Positions 26,066-33,993 of a DNA stretch of 58,313 bases are shown one piece after another. The position numbers and the translations under genes were made by a program. Within the stretch, counting starts at the first letter, position 1. Each line of letters opens with the position of its first letter. The stretch is from NCBI GenBank assembly GCA_964531285.1, contig CAZHDI010000011.1:1-58313 (forward strand), read 5' to 3'. The notes under the pieces are model-generated. The model was not told the origin of the DNA. It did no database searches and saw only the letters and a list, made by a program, of their open reading frames with translations. Source of the DNA: CAZHDI01 sp964531285 (GTDB lineage Bacteria > Pseudomonadota > Alphaproteobacteria > JAJFIK01).

Positions 26066-27787
26066 TCAGGCGGTCTCCTCGGCGGCACGGCGCACCTCGT
26101 CCAGGGTGGTGATCCCCAGGGCGGCCTTACGGACACCATCCGTGAACAGCGTTTCGCGGGCCTCATCGCGCAGATGCCGGTCGCCATCAAGGATCCGGCG
26201 CCGGCGGGTGTCATCCAGAGGGAACACCTCGTAAAGACCGGTCCGGCCCTTGAAGCCGCGCCCGCCGCAGGCATCGCAGCCCACGGGCTCGAAAAAAGCC
26301 GGGTCCGGAATGCCGAGCCGGGCGAGCACCGGGGCGATATCCGGCGGAGCCGCGGCGGGGCGGCGGCAGCCGGTGCACAGCACGCGGACGAGGCGCTGGG
26401 CGATGGCGAGATGCACTGTCGCCGTGATCAGATAATCCTCAAGCCCCATATCCAGAAGGCGGGCGACCGCGCCGGGCGCATCATTGGTGTGTAGCGTCGA
26501 GAGTACAAGATGACCCGTCAGCGCGCTTTGAACGGCAATCCGCGCGGTTTCCTCGTCGCGAATCTCGCCGATCATCAAAATGTCCGGATCCTGACGCAGA
26601 ACGGAGCGCAGGATCGGTGCAAATCCCCGGCCGATATCGGTCTTCACCTGGGTTTGAACCACCCGGTCGATCTGGAATTCAACCGGATCCTCGACAGTGA
26701 TGATCTTCCGTGTCGTCTCATTGAGCCGGTTGAGTGCCGCATAAAGCGTGGTGGTCTTACCCGACCCGGTCGGACCGGTGACCAGGATCATGCCGGTGCG
26801 CCGGTCGAGATGCCGGGCGATCAGCGCCTCGTGGGCCGCCGACAGCCCCAGCGCCCCCAGCGCCGGCGGCGGCCCCCCCTGCTCAAGCACTCGAATGACG
26901 ACGCTTTCGCCATGAAGGGCCGGCACGGTCGACAGCCGCAGGTCGATGTCCCGGTCGGCGAAGCGGTACCGGATGCGTCCGTCCTGGGGCCGCCGGCGTT
27001 CGGCGATATCGAGCCCGGCGAGAATCTTCAGCCTGGAAACGATAGCCGGCGCATAGGCGAGCGCCGGTCGGTGCGCCTCGCCGAGGAGACCGTCGATCCG
27101 ATAGCGGACGATCAGATCGCGCTCGAAGGGTTCGATATGAATGTCCGAGGCGCCCGCCTCCAGTGCCTCGTCGATGAGCTTGGCGGTCAGGCGCACGATC
27201 GGCGCTTCGCCCGCCAGCCCGCGCAGGCGTTCGATATCGTCCGGCCGGACGGCCTCGATCGCGGGCGACTCGTCCTGCGGACCGGTGTCATCCGGAGCGG
27301 GCGCACCGTAGAGCCGGTCGAGGGCCGCTTCGATATCGCGCGCGGCCGCGACGCAAGGCGCGAGCGGGAGCCCAAGCGCGGCGCGCAGGGCATCGAGGGT
27401 AAACCGGTCGGACGGGTCGGCCAGTGCGACCCGCGCCGGTGTCTGCCCGGTCAGCCCGCTCAGAATGAGGGCGGCGTTTTCACGCAGGAAGGCCACCGTG
27501 ATGTCCGGAACCGCGAGACCGGTCCGGTCGATATCCTCGCGGGTGAGCAGCGGCAGACCGGCGGCGGCGGCAGCGGCGCGCGCCCAGACATCCTGGGAGA
27601 TCAAGCCGAGCCGGTCGAGAATGACGCGCAGGGGTTCGCCAAGCTGGGCCTGGGCGCGGGCGGCGCGGTCCAGATCGGCCGGATCGAGCGCAGCGTCGGC
27701 CATGAGCCGCTCAACAATGCGGGCGGCCTGGTCCGATTGGGGGCCCGGCGGCGGCGGGCTCATATGCGCGGCGGCGTCCATACTCAT
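26066..27787 (-). CDS. gspE: Type II secretion ATPase GspE
   Basis: Hexameric cytoplasmic ATPase that powers pseudopilus assembly. The 573-residue protein has an N1E/MshEN-like domain (GLISQDVWARAAAAAAGLPLL), then GASDIHIEPFERDLIVRYRIDG. Walker A is GPTGSGKTTTLYAAL with Lys344. Asp box (ITVEDPVEFQ), Walker B (ILMIGEIRDEETA) and His box (GHLVLSTLHTNDA) follow. Zinc-binding CTGC and CDACGGRGFKGR complete the GspE signature. The frame is open from 27895. ATG at 27787 is chosen because protein-like sequence (MSMDAAAHMSPPPPG) begins there. It is first gene of the minus-strand T2SS operon. Confidence 0.93.
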   Translation of the reverse strand: MSMDAAAHMSPPPPGPQSDQAARIVERLMADAALDPADLDRAARAQAQLGEPLRVILDRLGLISQDVWARAAAAAAGLPLLTREDIDRTGLAVPDITVAFLRENAALILSGLTGQTPARVALADPSDRFTLDALRAALGLPLAPCVAAARDIEAALDRLYGAPAPDDTGPQDESPAIEAVRPDDIERLRGLAGEAPIVRLTAKLIDEALEAGASDIHIEPFERDLIVRYRIDGLLGEAHRPALAYAPAIVSRLKILAGLDIAERRRPQDGRIRYRFADRDIDLRLSTVPALHGESVVIRVLEQGGPPPALGALGLSAAHEALIARHLDRRTGMILVTGPTGSGKTTTLYAALNRLNETTRKIITVEDPVEFQIDRVVQTQVKTDIGRGFAPILRSVLRQDPDILMIGEIRDEETARIAVQSALTGHLVLSTLHTNDAPGAVARLLDMGLEDYLITATVHLAIAQRLVRVLCTGCRRPAAAPPDIAPVLARLGIPDPAFFEPVGCDACGGRGFKGRTGLYEVFPLDDTRRRRILDGDRHLRDEARETLFTDGVRKAALGITTLDEVRRAAEETA

Positions 27788-27958
27788 CTGCGATAGCGAT
27801 CCGGCGTTCCGGGGCCGGTCCGGCCTCCAGCCTCTTGACCGGCGCGTCAACCGGACTGTGACCGAAAGCCTACCCGCAAACCATTCCGGACACACGCGCC
27901 TGTGACGGATGATCGATGACCATTTGGGCAGATGGGCCGCGATGGCCCGATATGAAAC

Positions 27959-27980
27959 GGCCCGGGCGCTGGCCCGGGCC
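27959..27980 (-). terminator. Hairpin after the metalloprotease gene
   Basis: A 9-bp perfect GC stem (GGCCCGGGC at 27959-27967 with GCCCGGGCC at 27972-27980) lies 30 bases after the protease stop on the minus strand. Only three T follow, so it is a weak intrinsic terminator or an RNA-stabilising hairpin. It isolates the protease gene from gspE. Confidence 0.5.
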
Positions 27981-28009
27981 GGTCGACCATCGGCAATGGC
28001 GGGCCGGGA

Positions 28010-30832
28010 TCAGAAAATCCCGACCGCGCGCAACAGCAATTGCACATGGCGGCGATGGGCTTTGGTCTCCTCGTCCACCGTCTCGCCGAACGCGAACAGA
28101 CGCGGAGCGATCATTTGCCGGATCTCCCGCAGCGAGGCGAGGGCCGCCGACTGGCTCACATCGTCATAAAGCGGCAGGAAAACGATGGCGATCAGGCTCG
28201 AGACATACTGAACCTGGAGGTTCTGGCGATAGGTATTGACCGAGGTCTGCGCATCGTCCTCGAACACCGCCTTGGTCAGATCGCTCAAAAACGCCTGGCT
28301 CGAATAGGCATTGCCATAGAGCCGGCTGTCGGTCAGGCGGCGCAGGACCACGGGGCTGAGCACATGGGCCATGGCCTCGCCCTGGATGGCCAGCACCACA
28401 TCATGGAGTTTGGGATCCTCGGTGGTATTGAAGAAGTCGAAGCCCCGGCGCTCATATTGCAGGTGGGCCGCCAGATCGCCCGGCAGCACGAACGCATCCG
28501 GTGCGAACACATAATCGCGTAAAAGCTGGACGGCGCGTTTTTGGCTTTCCAGATCCACCGGCATGAAAGGATCGAGCCCGCCCGATCCCGGCTGATTGGC
28601 CACGAACCGCTCGACCTGCACCCCGCCGACAAAGCGCGACATGACCCGCGCCGCCCGCGCCTGAGCGATCACCAGACGTTCAAAGCCGCGCGTGACCCGT
28701 TCCCAGGTCTCGCCGTCTTCGGTCAGGCGGTCCTTCAGCGCCTCCAGCGTTTCGCGTGCCAGCAGGATGCGCTGTTCGGCGAACCCCAGGCCGTCCGAGG
28801 ACAGATCATCGATCATGACACGCGGATCGATGCCGCGCATCCCCGGTGCGCGCATGTCGTCGGCATCGTTGCCGAAATCCAGACCGATATCGGTCGACCG
28901 CGACAGCAGGGAAGCCCGGGCTTCCTCGTCCAGATCCGGACGGTAGCCGAACTCGATCGCCCATTTGTCGTAAGGACCCGGACGGACGGTATAAAAGCCG
29001 CCCTGCTCGACGCCCTCGCGCGCGATATTGACCGGCATGTAGTCCATCACCGAGCCGCTGAGCACACCGTCGGTCACCGACTGGTCGTGGAGGTCCTCAA
29101 GCGGATGCCAGTTGCTGGCCTTCATATTGTGGGACAGGCCCAGCGTATGGCCGATCTCGTGGAGAATGAGCTCATACATGGACTCTTCCACCAGGCGGCT
29201 CATCTCGGCTTCCGGCGCGTCGCGCGCTTCGAGCGCCTGCATCGCGAAGGCCGTCTGTGCCTGGACATGCTCGGCATGACGGCAGTCGCGGCCCGGACGG
29301 TGATGCAGCGGATCATGGGCCATCGGCGACCGGCGGGTGCGGGGCGACGGATCGTCGAACGCCCCTTCGCGGACCATCGCGGCAAGCTGCTCGGGGCCCC
29401 CCGGCAGACCGGCGAGGCGCACGGCCTTCTCAACGCGCGGATCGTTCTCCAAATAAGCGCCGGCGCTCAGGCCCTCGACACCGAACAGTTCGGTGTTCCG
29501 GGTGCGGTTGGTGATCCACACCCATTCCAGCATGATGTCGGCACCCAGGATTTCACCCGTGCGCGGATTATAAAAGCTCGGCCCATAGCCGCCGAACAGC
29601 GGCGTCGGCGAAGAGGTCCAGCGCATCACATTGCAGTCGATGCGGCCCGCCGGGCACGGGCCGTCCTTGCCCTCTTCGACCGGCCCTTGTTCCTTGACCG
29701 CGATGGCATTGGTAAAGCCCGCCGTCTCGAACGCCTCGTTCCAGGCCAGGGCCGCTTTCCGGATGGTCTCGCGCCAGCGTTCGGGCGTTGTGTCCTCGAT
29801 CCAGAAGGTGATCGGTTCGACCGGATCCGACAGCGGCGCGTCCGGATCGGCTTTCTCCAGGCGCCAGCGGTTCACCAGATCCCGGTAGGGCGTGACTTCA
29901 TTGGCCGTCAGATCCGTGACCTGATGGGTGAAATAGCCGACCCGCTGATCCGCGAAGCGCGGCTCGAACGGCTCTTCGGGCATCGCGATGATCGAATGCT
30001 GGAGCGTGATCGTCACATAGCGCGGATCGGTGACCTCGAGGGCCGGGTTCTGCACCACATTCGGATTGTCGTAGACATAATCCACCACGACATCGAGATT
30101 GCGCTCATAGTCGCCAATCTCGACGATCTTGGACTTGTTCCGCTGCAGCTTGCCCAGCCGGAACATGTCGGGCAGATCCTGCGAGGTCTGCGGCGGGCGG
30201 ACCCGGTGCAGCGCCTCGGTCAGGAACAATTCATCCGCATCGATCAAAACCCGGGTGCCGTCGGCGCTCACGGCCTTGATCTCGCCGGAGAACAGGATGC
30301 CCGGCGAGATGTTGGCATTGTCGGCATTCGACAGTGCGCTGTCCGGATCGAAATAGAAATGCGTGTTCTCGGCCTGGAACTCGATGCGCTTGAAATAGCG
30401 GTTGATCGAGAAGATCGACTCGCCGCGATACATGCCGCGGAAATGGCCGGCCCACAGGACGCCGTTCTCGGCATGGACGAAATAGATGAACTCCGAGCCG
30501 ATCTGCTCCTCGCTGAGTTCCATCAGCAGGGCGCCGGTTTCCTTGTTCCGGTAGAGGGTGAACAGGCCCGGGATCATTTCGTGATCCTCGACCATCTCCT
30601 CCAGCGTCTCCTCGTCCGAGCCTTCCTCGCCGTCGCCCTCGGAGGCGTCCGTTTCACCGGCATCGTCTTCAGTGGTCTCGGACGGCGCCGGGGCCGCGTC
30701 GGCGTCATCGTCCTGGGCCACGGCGGCAGGCACGGCCAGGGCGGCCGGCACCGCGTTGGCGCTGGCAGTGAACCCAAAGCTCACAGCGATGATAATGCTC
30801 AGCGCGGCGATCGGATCGAAACGGTGCAGCAC
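28010..30832 (-). CDS. Secreted zinc metalloprotease (DUF5117/DUF4953 type)
   Basis: Exported 940-residue protein. A signal peptide near the start (IAALSIIIAVSFGFTASANA) is followed by an acidic low-complexity stretch at about 40-80. The N-terminal domains match the DUF5118/DUF5117 pattern seen ahead of zincin domains (GSEFIYFVHAENG, VDYVYDNP). The zinc site HEIGHTLGLSHN places His558, Glu559, His562 and His568 in an HExxHxxGxxH metzincin motif, followed by SVMDYMPVN (Met-turn-like). It probably degrades protein outside the cytoplasm. Its place beside the T2SS makes it a plausible substrate, by inference only. It has an unlinked promoter and a hairpin at the 3' side. Confidence 0.88.
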   Translation of the reverse strand: MLHRFDPIAALSIIIAVSFGFTASANAVPAALAVPAAVAQDDDADAAPAPSETTEDDAGETDASEGDGEEGSDEETLEEMVEDHEMIPGLFTLYRNKETGALLMELSEEQIGSEFIYFVHAENGVLWAGHFRGMYRGESIFSINRYFKRIEFQAENTHFYFDPDSALSNADNANISPGILFSGEIKAVSADGTRVLIDADELFLTEALHRVRPPQTSQDLPDMFRLGKLQRNKSKIVEIGDYERNLDVVVDYVYDNPNVVQNPALEVTDPRYVTITLQHSIIAMPEEPFEPRFADQRVGYFTHQVTDLTANEVTPYRDLVNRWRLEKADPDAPLSDPVEPITFWIEDTTPERWRETIRKAALAWNEAFETAGFTNAIAVKEQGPVEEGKDGPCPAGRIDCNVMRWTSSPTPLFGGYGPSFYNPRTGEILGADIMLEWVWITNRTRNTELFGVEGLSAGAYLENDPRVEKAVRLAGLPGGPEQLAAMVREGAFDDPSPRTRRSPMAHDPLHHRPGRDCRHAEHVQAQTAFAMQALEARDAPEAEMSRLVEESMYELILHEIGHTLGLSHNMKASNWHPLEDLHDQSVTDGVLSGSVMDYMPVNIAREGVEQGGFYTVRPGPYDKWAIEFGYRPDLDEEARASLLSRSTDIGLDFGNDADDMRAPGMRGIDPRVMIDDLSSDGLGFAEQRILLARETLEALKDRLTEDGETWERVTRGFERLVIAQARAARVMSRFVGGVQVERFVANQPGSGGLDPFMPVDLESQKRAVQLLRDYVFAPDAFVLPGDLAAHLQYERRGFDFFNTTEDPKLHDVVLAIQGEAMAHVLSPVVLRRLTDSRLYGNAYSSQAFLSDLTKAVFEDDAQTSVNTYRQNLQVQYVSSLIAIVFLPLYDDVSQSAALASLREIRQMIAPRLFAFGETVDEETKAHRRHVQLLLRAVGIF

Positions 30833-31074
30833 GGTCAGTCCCCCATGGCCGATGCGGCGCGCCGGGTTGCGGAGGCAACCGGATCGGGCCGCAACAGGAC
30901 CCGCCGCCCCCCAAACTTTGGCGTGCGTGCCCTCTGTCTCAAATTAGGGCAAGTCTAGCCTCAAGCCGGCGATTTCCCGAATGGCTTTTTTTGATACCGC
31001 AGGGCGGGTGGGCCGAGGACGCCCGCCCTGTGTGATTTTCACCATGGCGCGGACCCGTCCGAGGCGGTCCCGGG

Positions 31075-32166
31075 TCACTCGTCACCCGCCATGCGGGCTT
31101 TGGACGCAATCCGATCGCGTAAAGCTTCGGCGGCGGTCACGCCCCGGGTGGTCACCGCGATGAAGCTCAGCGCGGCATGGCGGCCCTCGAGATCGCTGAC
31201 GGTGACCGCCGCATGGATGGTTTCGCCGTCGCGCTCCCCGGTCCCGACACCGGTCCAGGCCGGATGGTCCCGCCACGTCGTCCGCGAGATCCCGTCGCCG
31301 GAAAGGTCGGGTGCGGTCGTGCCGGCCTGACGCAAGGCGGCAGCGGCAAGGCTCTTCAAGCCGGCGTCAGGATCGCGCCACGGCCCGGAAAACTCCGTAT
31401 AGGTGATGAACACGAAATCCCGTTCGCCGTCGCGGCGGGTCAGGGTCACGGTCGTCAACACCCGCCCGCCCTGGCCCGGGCGGGTGCTCCGGTCCCGGAT
31501 GAAGGGTTGGGGCGTCTCGATGATCAGGCCCGCATCCGGATCGCGATACGATATGGCCTGGGGTGTCCAATCGGGCGTGAGCAGCAGCGCCAGACGGGCC
31601 AGAGCCGCCGCCACGCCGGTTTCGATCCGTTCGATCTGGGCCGGGGTCAGCGCGGTGATGCCGTCGGGGAGAATGAGCGGCTCCCGGTTGGCCGCGGCGG
31701 TCAGCAAACGGTTGGCTTGGTCGGTTAAAAGGCTGGCCCCGTCATCGGGGCCCTGGGAGGCGCGTTTTGCGGCCGCCCGCGCCGCTTCGTAATCCGCCGC
31801 ATAAGTGACCGCACCGGTCTCGGCGCTGAGCCGCGCCGACTGCCAAAGCGCCAGTTGAAAGCGCATGCCGGCTCTGACCGTTTTGTTCAAGCCGTCGGCA
31901 AAGGGCGTGAGCACCTTGGGGTCGGTCTTCACATCGCGCGGCACATCCCGCCAGAAGCGCTCATGCATCTCCGCTGTCAGATAGCCCCCGGGGCTTGCGG
32001 CGGTGGCGAAGATCGCGTCCTGGGCCGAGGTCAGCTCGACATCGTTGGCACGCGCCGGACCGGCAGCCATCAGAAAGAATGCGGCGAGAACCAAGCCGGT
32101 CAACCGCGCCAGCAACACCGGCGAATGCGGACTGTCAGCACGGGCTCTGGGGGGCCGGGCGCCCAT
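31075..32166 (-). CDS. Exported protein of unknown function
   Basis: A 363-residue protein starting at 32166 with AGGAG six bases upstream. A signal peptide is evident (LLARLTGLVLAAFFLMAAGPARAND). The central part is helical and alanine-rich, with YAADYEAARAAAKRA. The C-terminal part is beta-rich and includes DFVFITYTEFSGPW and IHAAVTVSDLEGRHAALSFIAVTT. I do not recognise the family. The gene stands alone on its strand, between the metalloprotease and a small helical protein gene. The 240 bases downstream (30833-31074) hold an 8-bp stem (31001-31008 with 31022-31029) and no gene. Confidence 0.7.
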   Translation of the reverse strand: MGARPPRARADSPHSPVLLARLTGLVLAAFFLMAAGPARANDVELTSAQDAIFATAASPGGYLTAEMHERFWRDVPRDVKTDPKVLTPFADGLNKTVRAGMRFQLALWQSARLSAETGAVTYAADYEAARAAAKRASQGPDDGASLLTDQANRLLTAAANREPLILPDGITALTPAQIERIETGVAAALARLALLLTPDWTPQAISYRDPDAGLIIETPQPFIRDRSTRPGQGGRVLTTVTLTRRDGERDFVFITYTEFSGPWRDPDAGLKSLAAAALRQAGTTAPDLSGDGISRTTWRDHPAWTGVGTGERDGETIHAAVTVSDLEGRHAALSFIAVTTRGVTAAEALRDRIASKARMAGDE

Positions 32167-32248
32167 GGCGGTCTCCTGGAACGAGGACATCCAGTTATGT
32201 AAGCGCCCGCTGGGCGGCAGGCAACCGGGGCGGCGCCGATCCGGCCGA

Positions 32249-32509
32249 TCAGTCGTCACCGTCCCAGCCAGACGGGTCGTATTCGTCGAATGCATCCACC
32301 CGCTCGCGCAGCCGATCGGTCTGGGGTTCCAGATCCCCCAGAATGTCCTCGATCGCCCGCAGCGCCGCTTCGGCCGGACGCATGGCATCCTCATGGCGGG
32401 CAGCGTCCTCGAAGCCCGATTGGGCCGCCTCCAACGCAGTCCTGGCCTCCAGCAAGCTTTCCAGGGCCCGCACCGCGCATTGATAGGAAAAACTGTCCTT
32501 AAACGTCAT
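32249..32509 (-). CDS. Small helical acidic protein, unknown
   Basis: An 86-residue protein with no signal peptide. Most of it is predicted helix with a heptad-like pattern (ALESLLEARTALEAAQSGFEDAARHED; AALRAIEDILGDLE), and it ends in an acidic tail (DEYDPSGWDGDD). GGGAGAG lies about 8 bases upstream of ATG, which supports it as a real gene. It diverges from the phage-type gene at 32707 and shares with it the nine-base repeat region. Function unknown. Confidence 0.6.
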   Translation of the reverse strand: MTFKDSFSYQCAVRALESLLEARTALEAAQSGFEDAARHEDAMRPAEAALRAIEDILGDLEPQTDRLRERVDAFDEYDPSGWDGDD

Positions 32510-32562
32510 GATCGCTCTCCCGAAGTCAACCAGTGAGCTGATCCTAGTGCGGGAAAACCGTG

Positions 32563-32635
32563 TGCGGATAAATCGGTTATCCCCGCCTTATGCTCCTTAT
32601 TCGCCTTATCCGCCACACGCAGCAGCTTATCCCCA
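32563..32635. repeat. Array of TTAT-initial nine-base repeats resembling degenerate DnaA boxes
   Basis: Within 73 bases there are five direct nine-mers: TTATCCCCG at 32577, TTATGCTCC at 32588, TTATTCGCC at 32597, TTATCCGCC at 32606 and TTATCCCCA at 32627. One inverted copy lies at 32563-32571 (TTATCCGCA on the minus strand). Three of them are directly abutting. Two differ from the DnaA box TTATCCACA at one position. The array lies between divergent genes, just upstream of the first gene of the phage-type cluster. It could bind DnaA or a phage regulator. Confidence 0.55.
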
Positions 32636-32706
32636 ATCGCTCCCCAGTCCGGGATGCGGGCCTACAGTGCTCCGGTCCCCACAGTGCTGAAACAAGGAGC
32701 GTATCC

Positions 32707-33132
32707 ATGACCGGAGATCTTGATCCTGAAACGATTGAGCGCCGTGTGCTGACGGCCATCAAGACGCTCGACGCCAGCGCCGATCCCGACCGGCGGTTCT
32801 TGGCCGGACGCATGACCGTATGGCCTCAGGCCCAACGCCTCCTGGCGGATGTCATCGGCGAAGAAAGCGTGGCCGCCGAACGGGCGCGGCTGTCCCGGTT
32901 CCAGCCCACGCCTCAGGAAATCGACGATATGCTGCCGGCCCTGGCTCTGATCGGACCGCGCGAGAAACCCTGGTTCTGGCTGTTGCGGGCGCGCGCCTAT
33001 GGCCGCAGTTACAGCCGCATTGCCTATGTGCGCGGCCGGTCGGATGAATACTGGCGGCGTAAATATAAAGCCGTCATGGGGCAGATCACCGCCCGCGCTC
33101 AGGCTCTGCCGAGAAACTACGCCGCCGAATGA
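32707..33132 (+). CDS. Small phage-associated protein resembling DUF6362
   Basis: A 141-residue protein starting at ATG 32707 with AAGGAG eight bases upstream. The C-terminal half has WFWLLRARAYGRSYSRIAYVRGRSDEYWRRKYKAVM, basic and aromatic, resembling the DUF6362 group found near terminase genes of alphaproteobacterial phages. The spacing of helices (SRIAYVRGRSDEYWRRK) suggests a helix-turn-helix DNA-binding unit. It could act as a regulator or terminase accessory. The family name is from memory and tentative. Confidence 0.65.
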   Translation: MTGDLDPETIERRVLTAIKTLDASADPDRRFLAGRMTVWPQAQRLLADVIGEESVAAERARLSRFQPTPQEIDDMLPALALIGPREKPWFWLLRARAYGRSYSRIAYVRGRSDEYWRRKYKAVMGQITARAQALPRNYAAE

Positions 33133-33151
33133 TCCGCTCAAAGAAAATATG

Positions 33152-33180
33152 TTGACGTTTGTGGCGCTTTGGACTATGAT
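33152..33180 (+). promoter_or_regulatory. Sigma70-like promoter P1 of the phage-type cluster
   Basis: TTGACG at 33152-33157, a 17-bp spacer and TATGAT at 33175-33180. This is close to the bacterial consensus and stands out in GC-rich DNA. The spacer shares GTGTGGCG-like bases with promoter P2, so the two look like copies of one element. Confidence 0.75.
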
Positions 33181-33293
33181 TTGCGCGACAGTGGGAAGTT
33201 TCGCAGGCGTTACTCCGGTGACCGCAGGACTTCAGCGCTGCAAGGCACGGGCCTCAAACACACGCAAACACACAATCGGCGTGATCGCCCTGG

Positions 33294-33324
33294 ATGCCGG
33301 ATCGGCGCTGCGCTTGTCCGGCAT
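33294..33324 (+). other. Stem-loop in the P1 transcript
   Basis: An 8-bp perfect stem, ATGCCGGA at 33294-33301 with TCCGGCAT at 33317-33324, and a 15-base loop. It lies in the 220-base untranslated stretch between P1 and P2, with no convincing reading frame. It may belong to a leader or small RNA ended by the terminator at 33451. Confidence 0.4.
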
Positions 33325-33397
33325 GACGGTTCTGGGAACCGGGGGTCGTGCTCATGCGCGCCCATAACGCCAAACAGTCTGGAGTCGGATTTTTCTG

Positions 33398-33426
33398 TTG
33401 CCGTGTGTGGCGGTTTCGAGTATGAT
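33398..33426 (+). promoter_or_regulatory. Sigma70-like promoter P2 of the phage-type cluster
   Basis: TTGCCG at 33398-33403, a 17-bp spacer and TATGAT at 33421-33426, followed by TT as in P1. Transcripts would start near 33433 and meet a strong terminator within about 40 bases. Confidence 0.7.
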
Positions 33427-33450
33427 TTCATCAACACTGACGAAATGCAC

Positions 33451-33476
33451 GCCGCGCCCGGGAGCGCGGCTTTTTT
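33451..33476 (+). terminator. Strong intrinsic terminator just before the terminase genes
   Basis: A 7-bp GC stem, GCCGCGC at 33451-33457 with GCGCGGC at 33464-33470, and a 6-base loop, followed directly by six T. It lies between promoters P1/P2 and the first terminase codon (33517). Expression of the cluster from these promoters therefore needs read-through or antitermination, unless another promoter lies in the 40 bases after it. Confidence 0.85.
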
Positions 33477-33516
33477 GTGCCCATTTTCCAGATCATTCCG
33501 ACAATGGAGGGCTGCC

Positions 33517-33993
33517 ATGGCCGGTGAACCGCGCCTGGTGACCGGCGGCACGCCTGTGCCCCGGCCCATCGACTACGCCCCTGAGCTGGCGGACGAAATC
33601 TGCCGTCACTTGAGTGCCGGTCTTGCCTTGAAGGCGATCGCCGCCCTGCCGCATATGCCCGATGTGGCGACCATTGCGGGGTGGGTGATCGATGACCGGG
33701 AGGGCTTTGGCGCCCGCTATGAGCGCGCGCGCCAGGTGCGGGCCATGGTCTGGGAGGACGACGTCCTGGAGATTGCCGATGATGGGTCGGGCGACTGGAA
33801 AGAGACGGCCCGCGGCATGACCGCCAACAGCGATCATATTCAGCGGGCGAAGCTGAGGGTCGAGGTGCGCAAATGGCTTCTGGGTAAATGGCTGCCTAAG
33901 CAGTTTGGCGACAAGCTTGGCCTGGCCGGTGACGGCAACACGCCCCTCGAAGTGACGGTGGTGCGCTTCAGCGATGACCCGGATACCCCATGA
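33517..33993 (+). CDS. Phage terminase small subunit
   Basis: DNA-recognition subunit of the packaging motor, 158 residues. GGAGGG lies five bases before the ATG at 33517, although the frame is open further upstream. The N-terminal half has ADEICRHLSAGLALKAIAALPHMPDVATIAGWVIDD, a helix-turn-helix pattern of phage small terminases. The middle is helical (FGARYERARQVRAMVWEDDVLEIADDG), followed by RAKLRVEVRKWLLGKWLPKQFGDK. This Ubiquitous-phage-type arrangement is typical of alphaproteobacterial prophages. Its 3' end overlaps the large subunit by 20 bases. Confidence 0.82.
   Translation: MAGEPRLVTGGTPVPRPIDYAPELADEICRHLSAGLALKAIAALPHMPDVATIAGWVIDDREGFGARYERARQVRAMVWEDDVLEIADDGSGDWKETARGMTANSDHIQRAKLRVEVRKWLLGKWLPKQFGDKLGLAGDGNTPLEVTVVRFSDDPDTP

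Noticed and set aside
28541..30958. An 805-codon frame on the plus strand opposite the metalloprotease
   Set aside because: Antisense shadow of a gene with a clear HEIGHTLGLSH zinc site and signal peptide. The plus-strand product has shadow-like composition and no ribosome site.
32300..32706. tRNA gene as integration target next to the phage-type cluster
   Set aside because: I found no cloverleaf or TTCGANTC-type T-arm at either end of the cluster.
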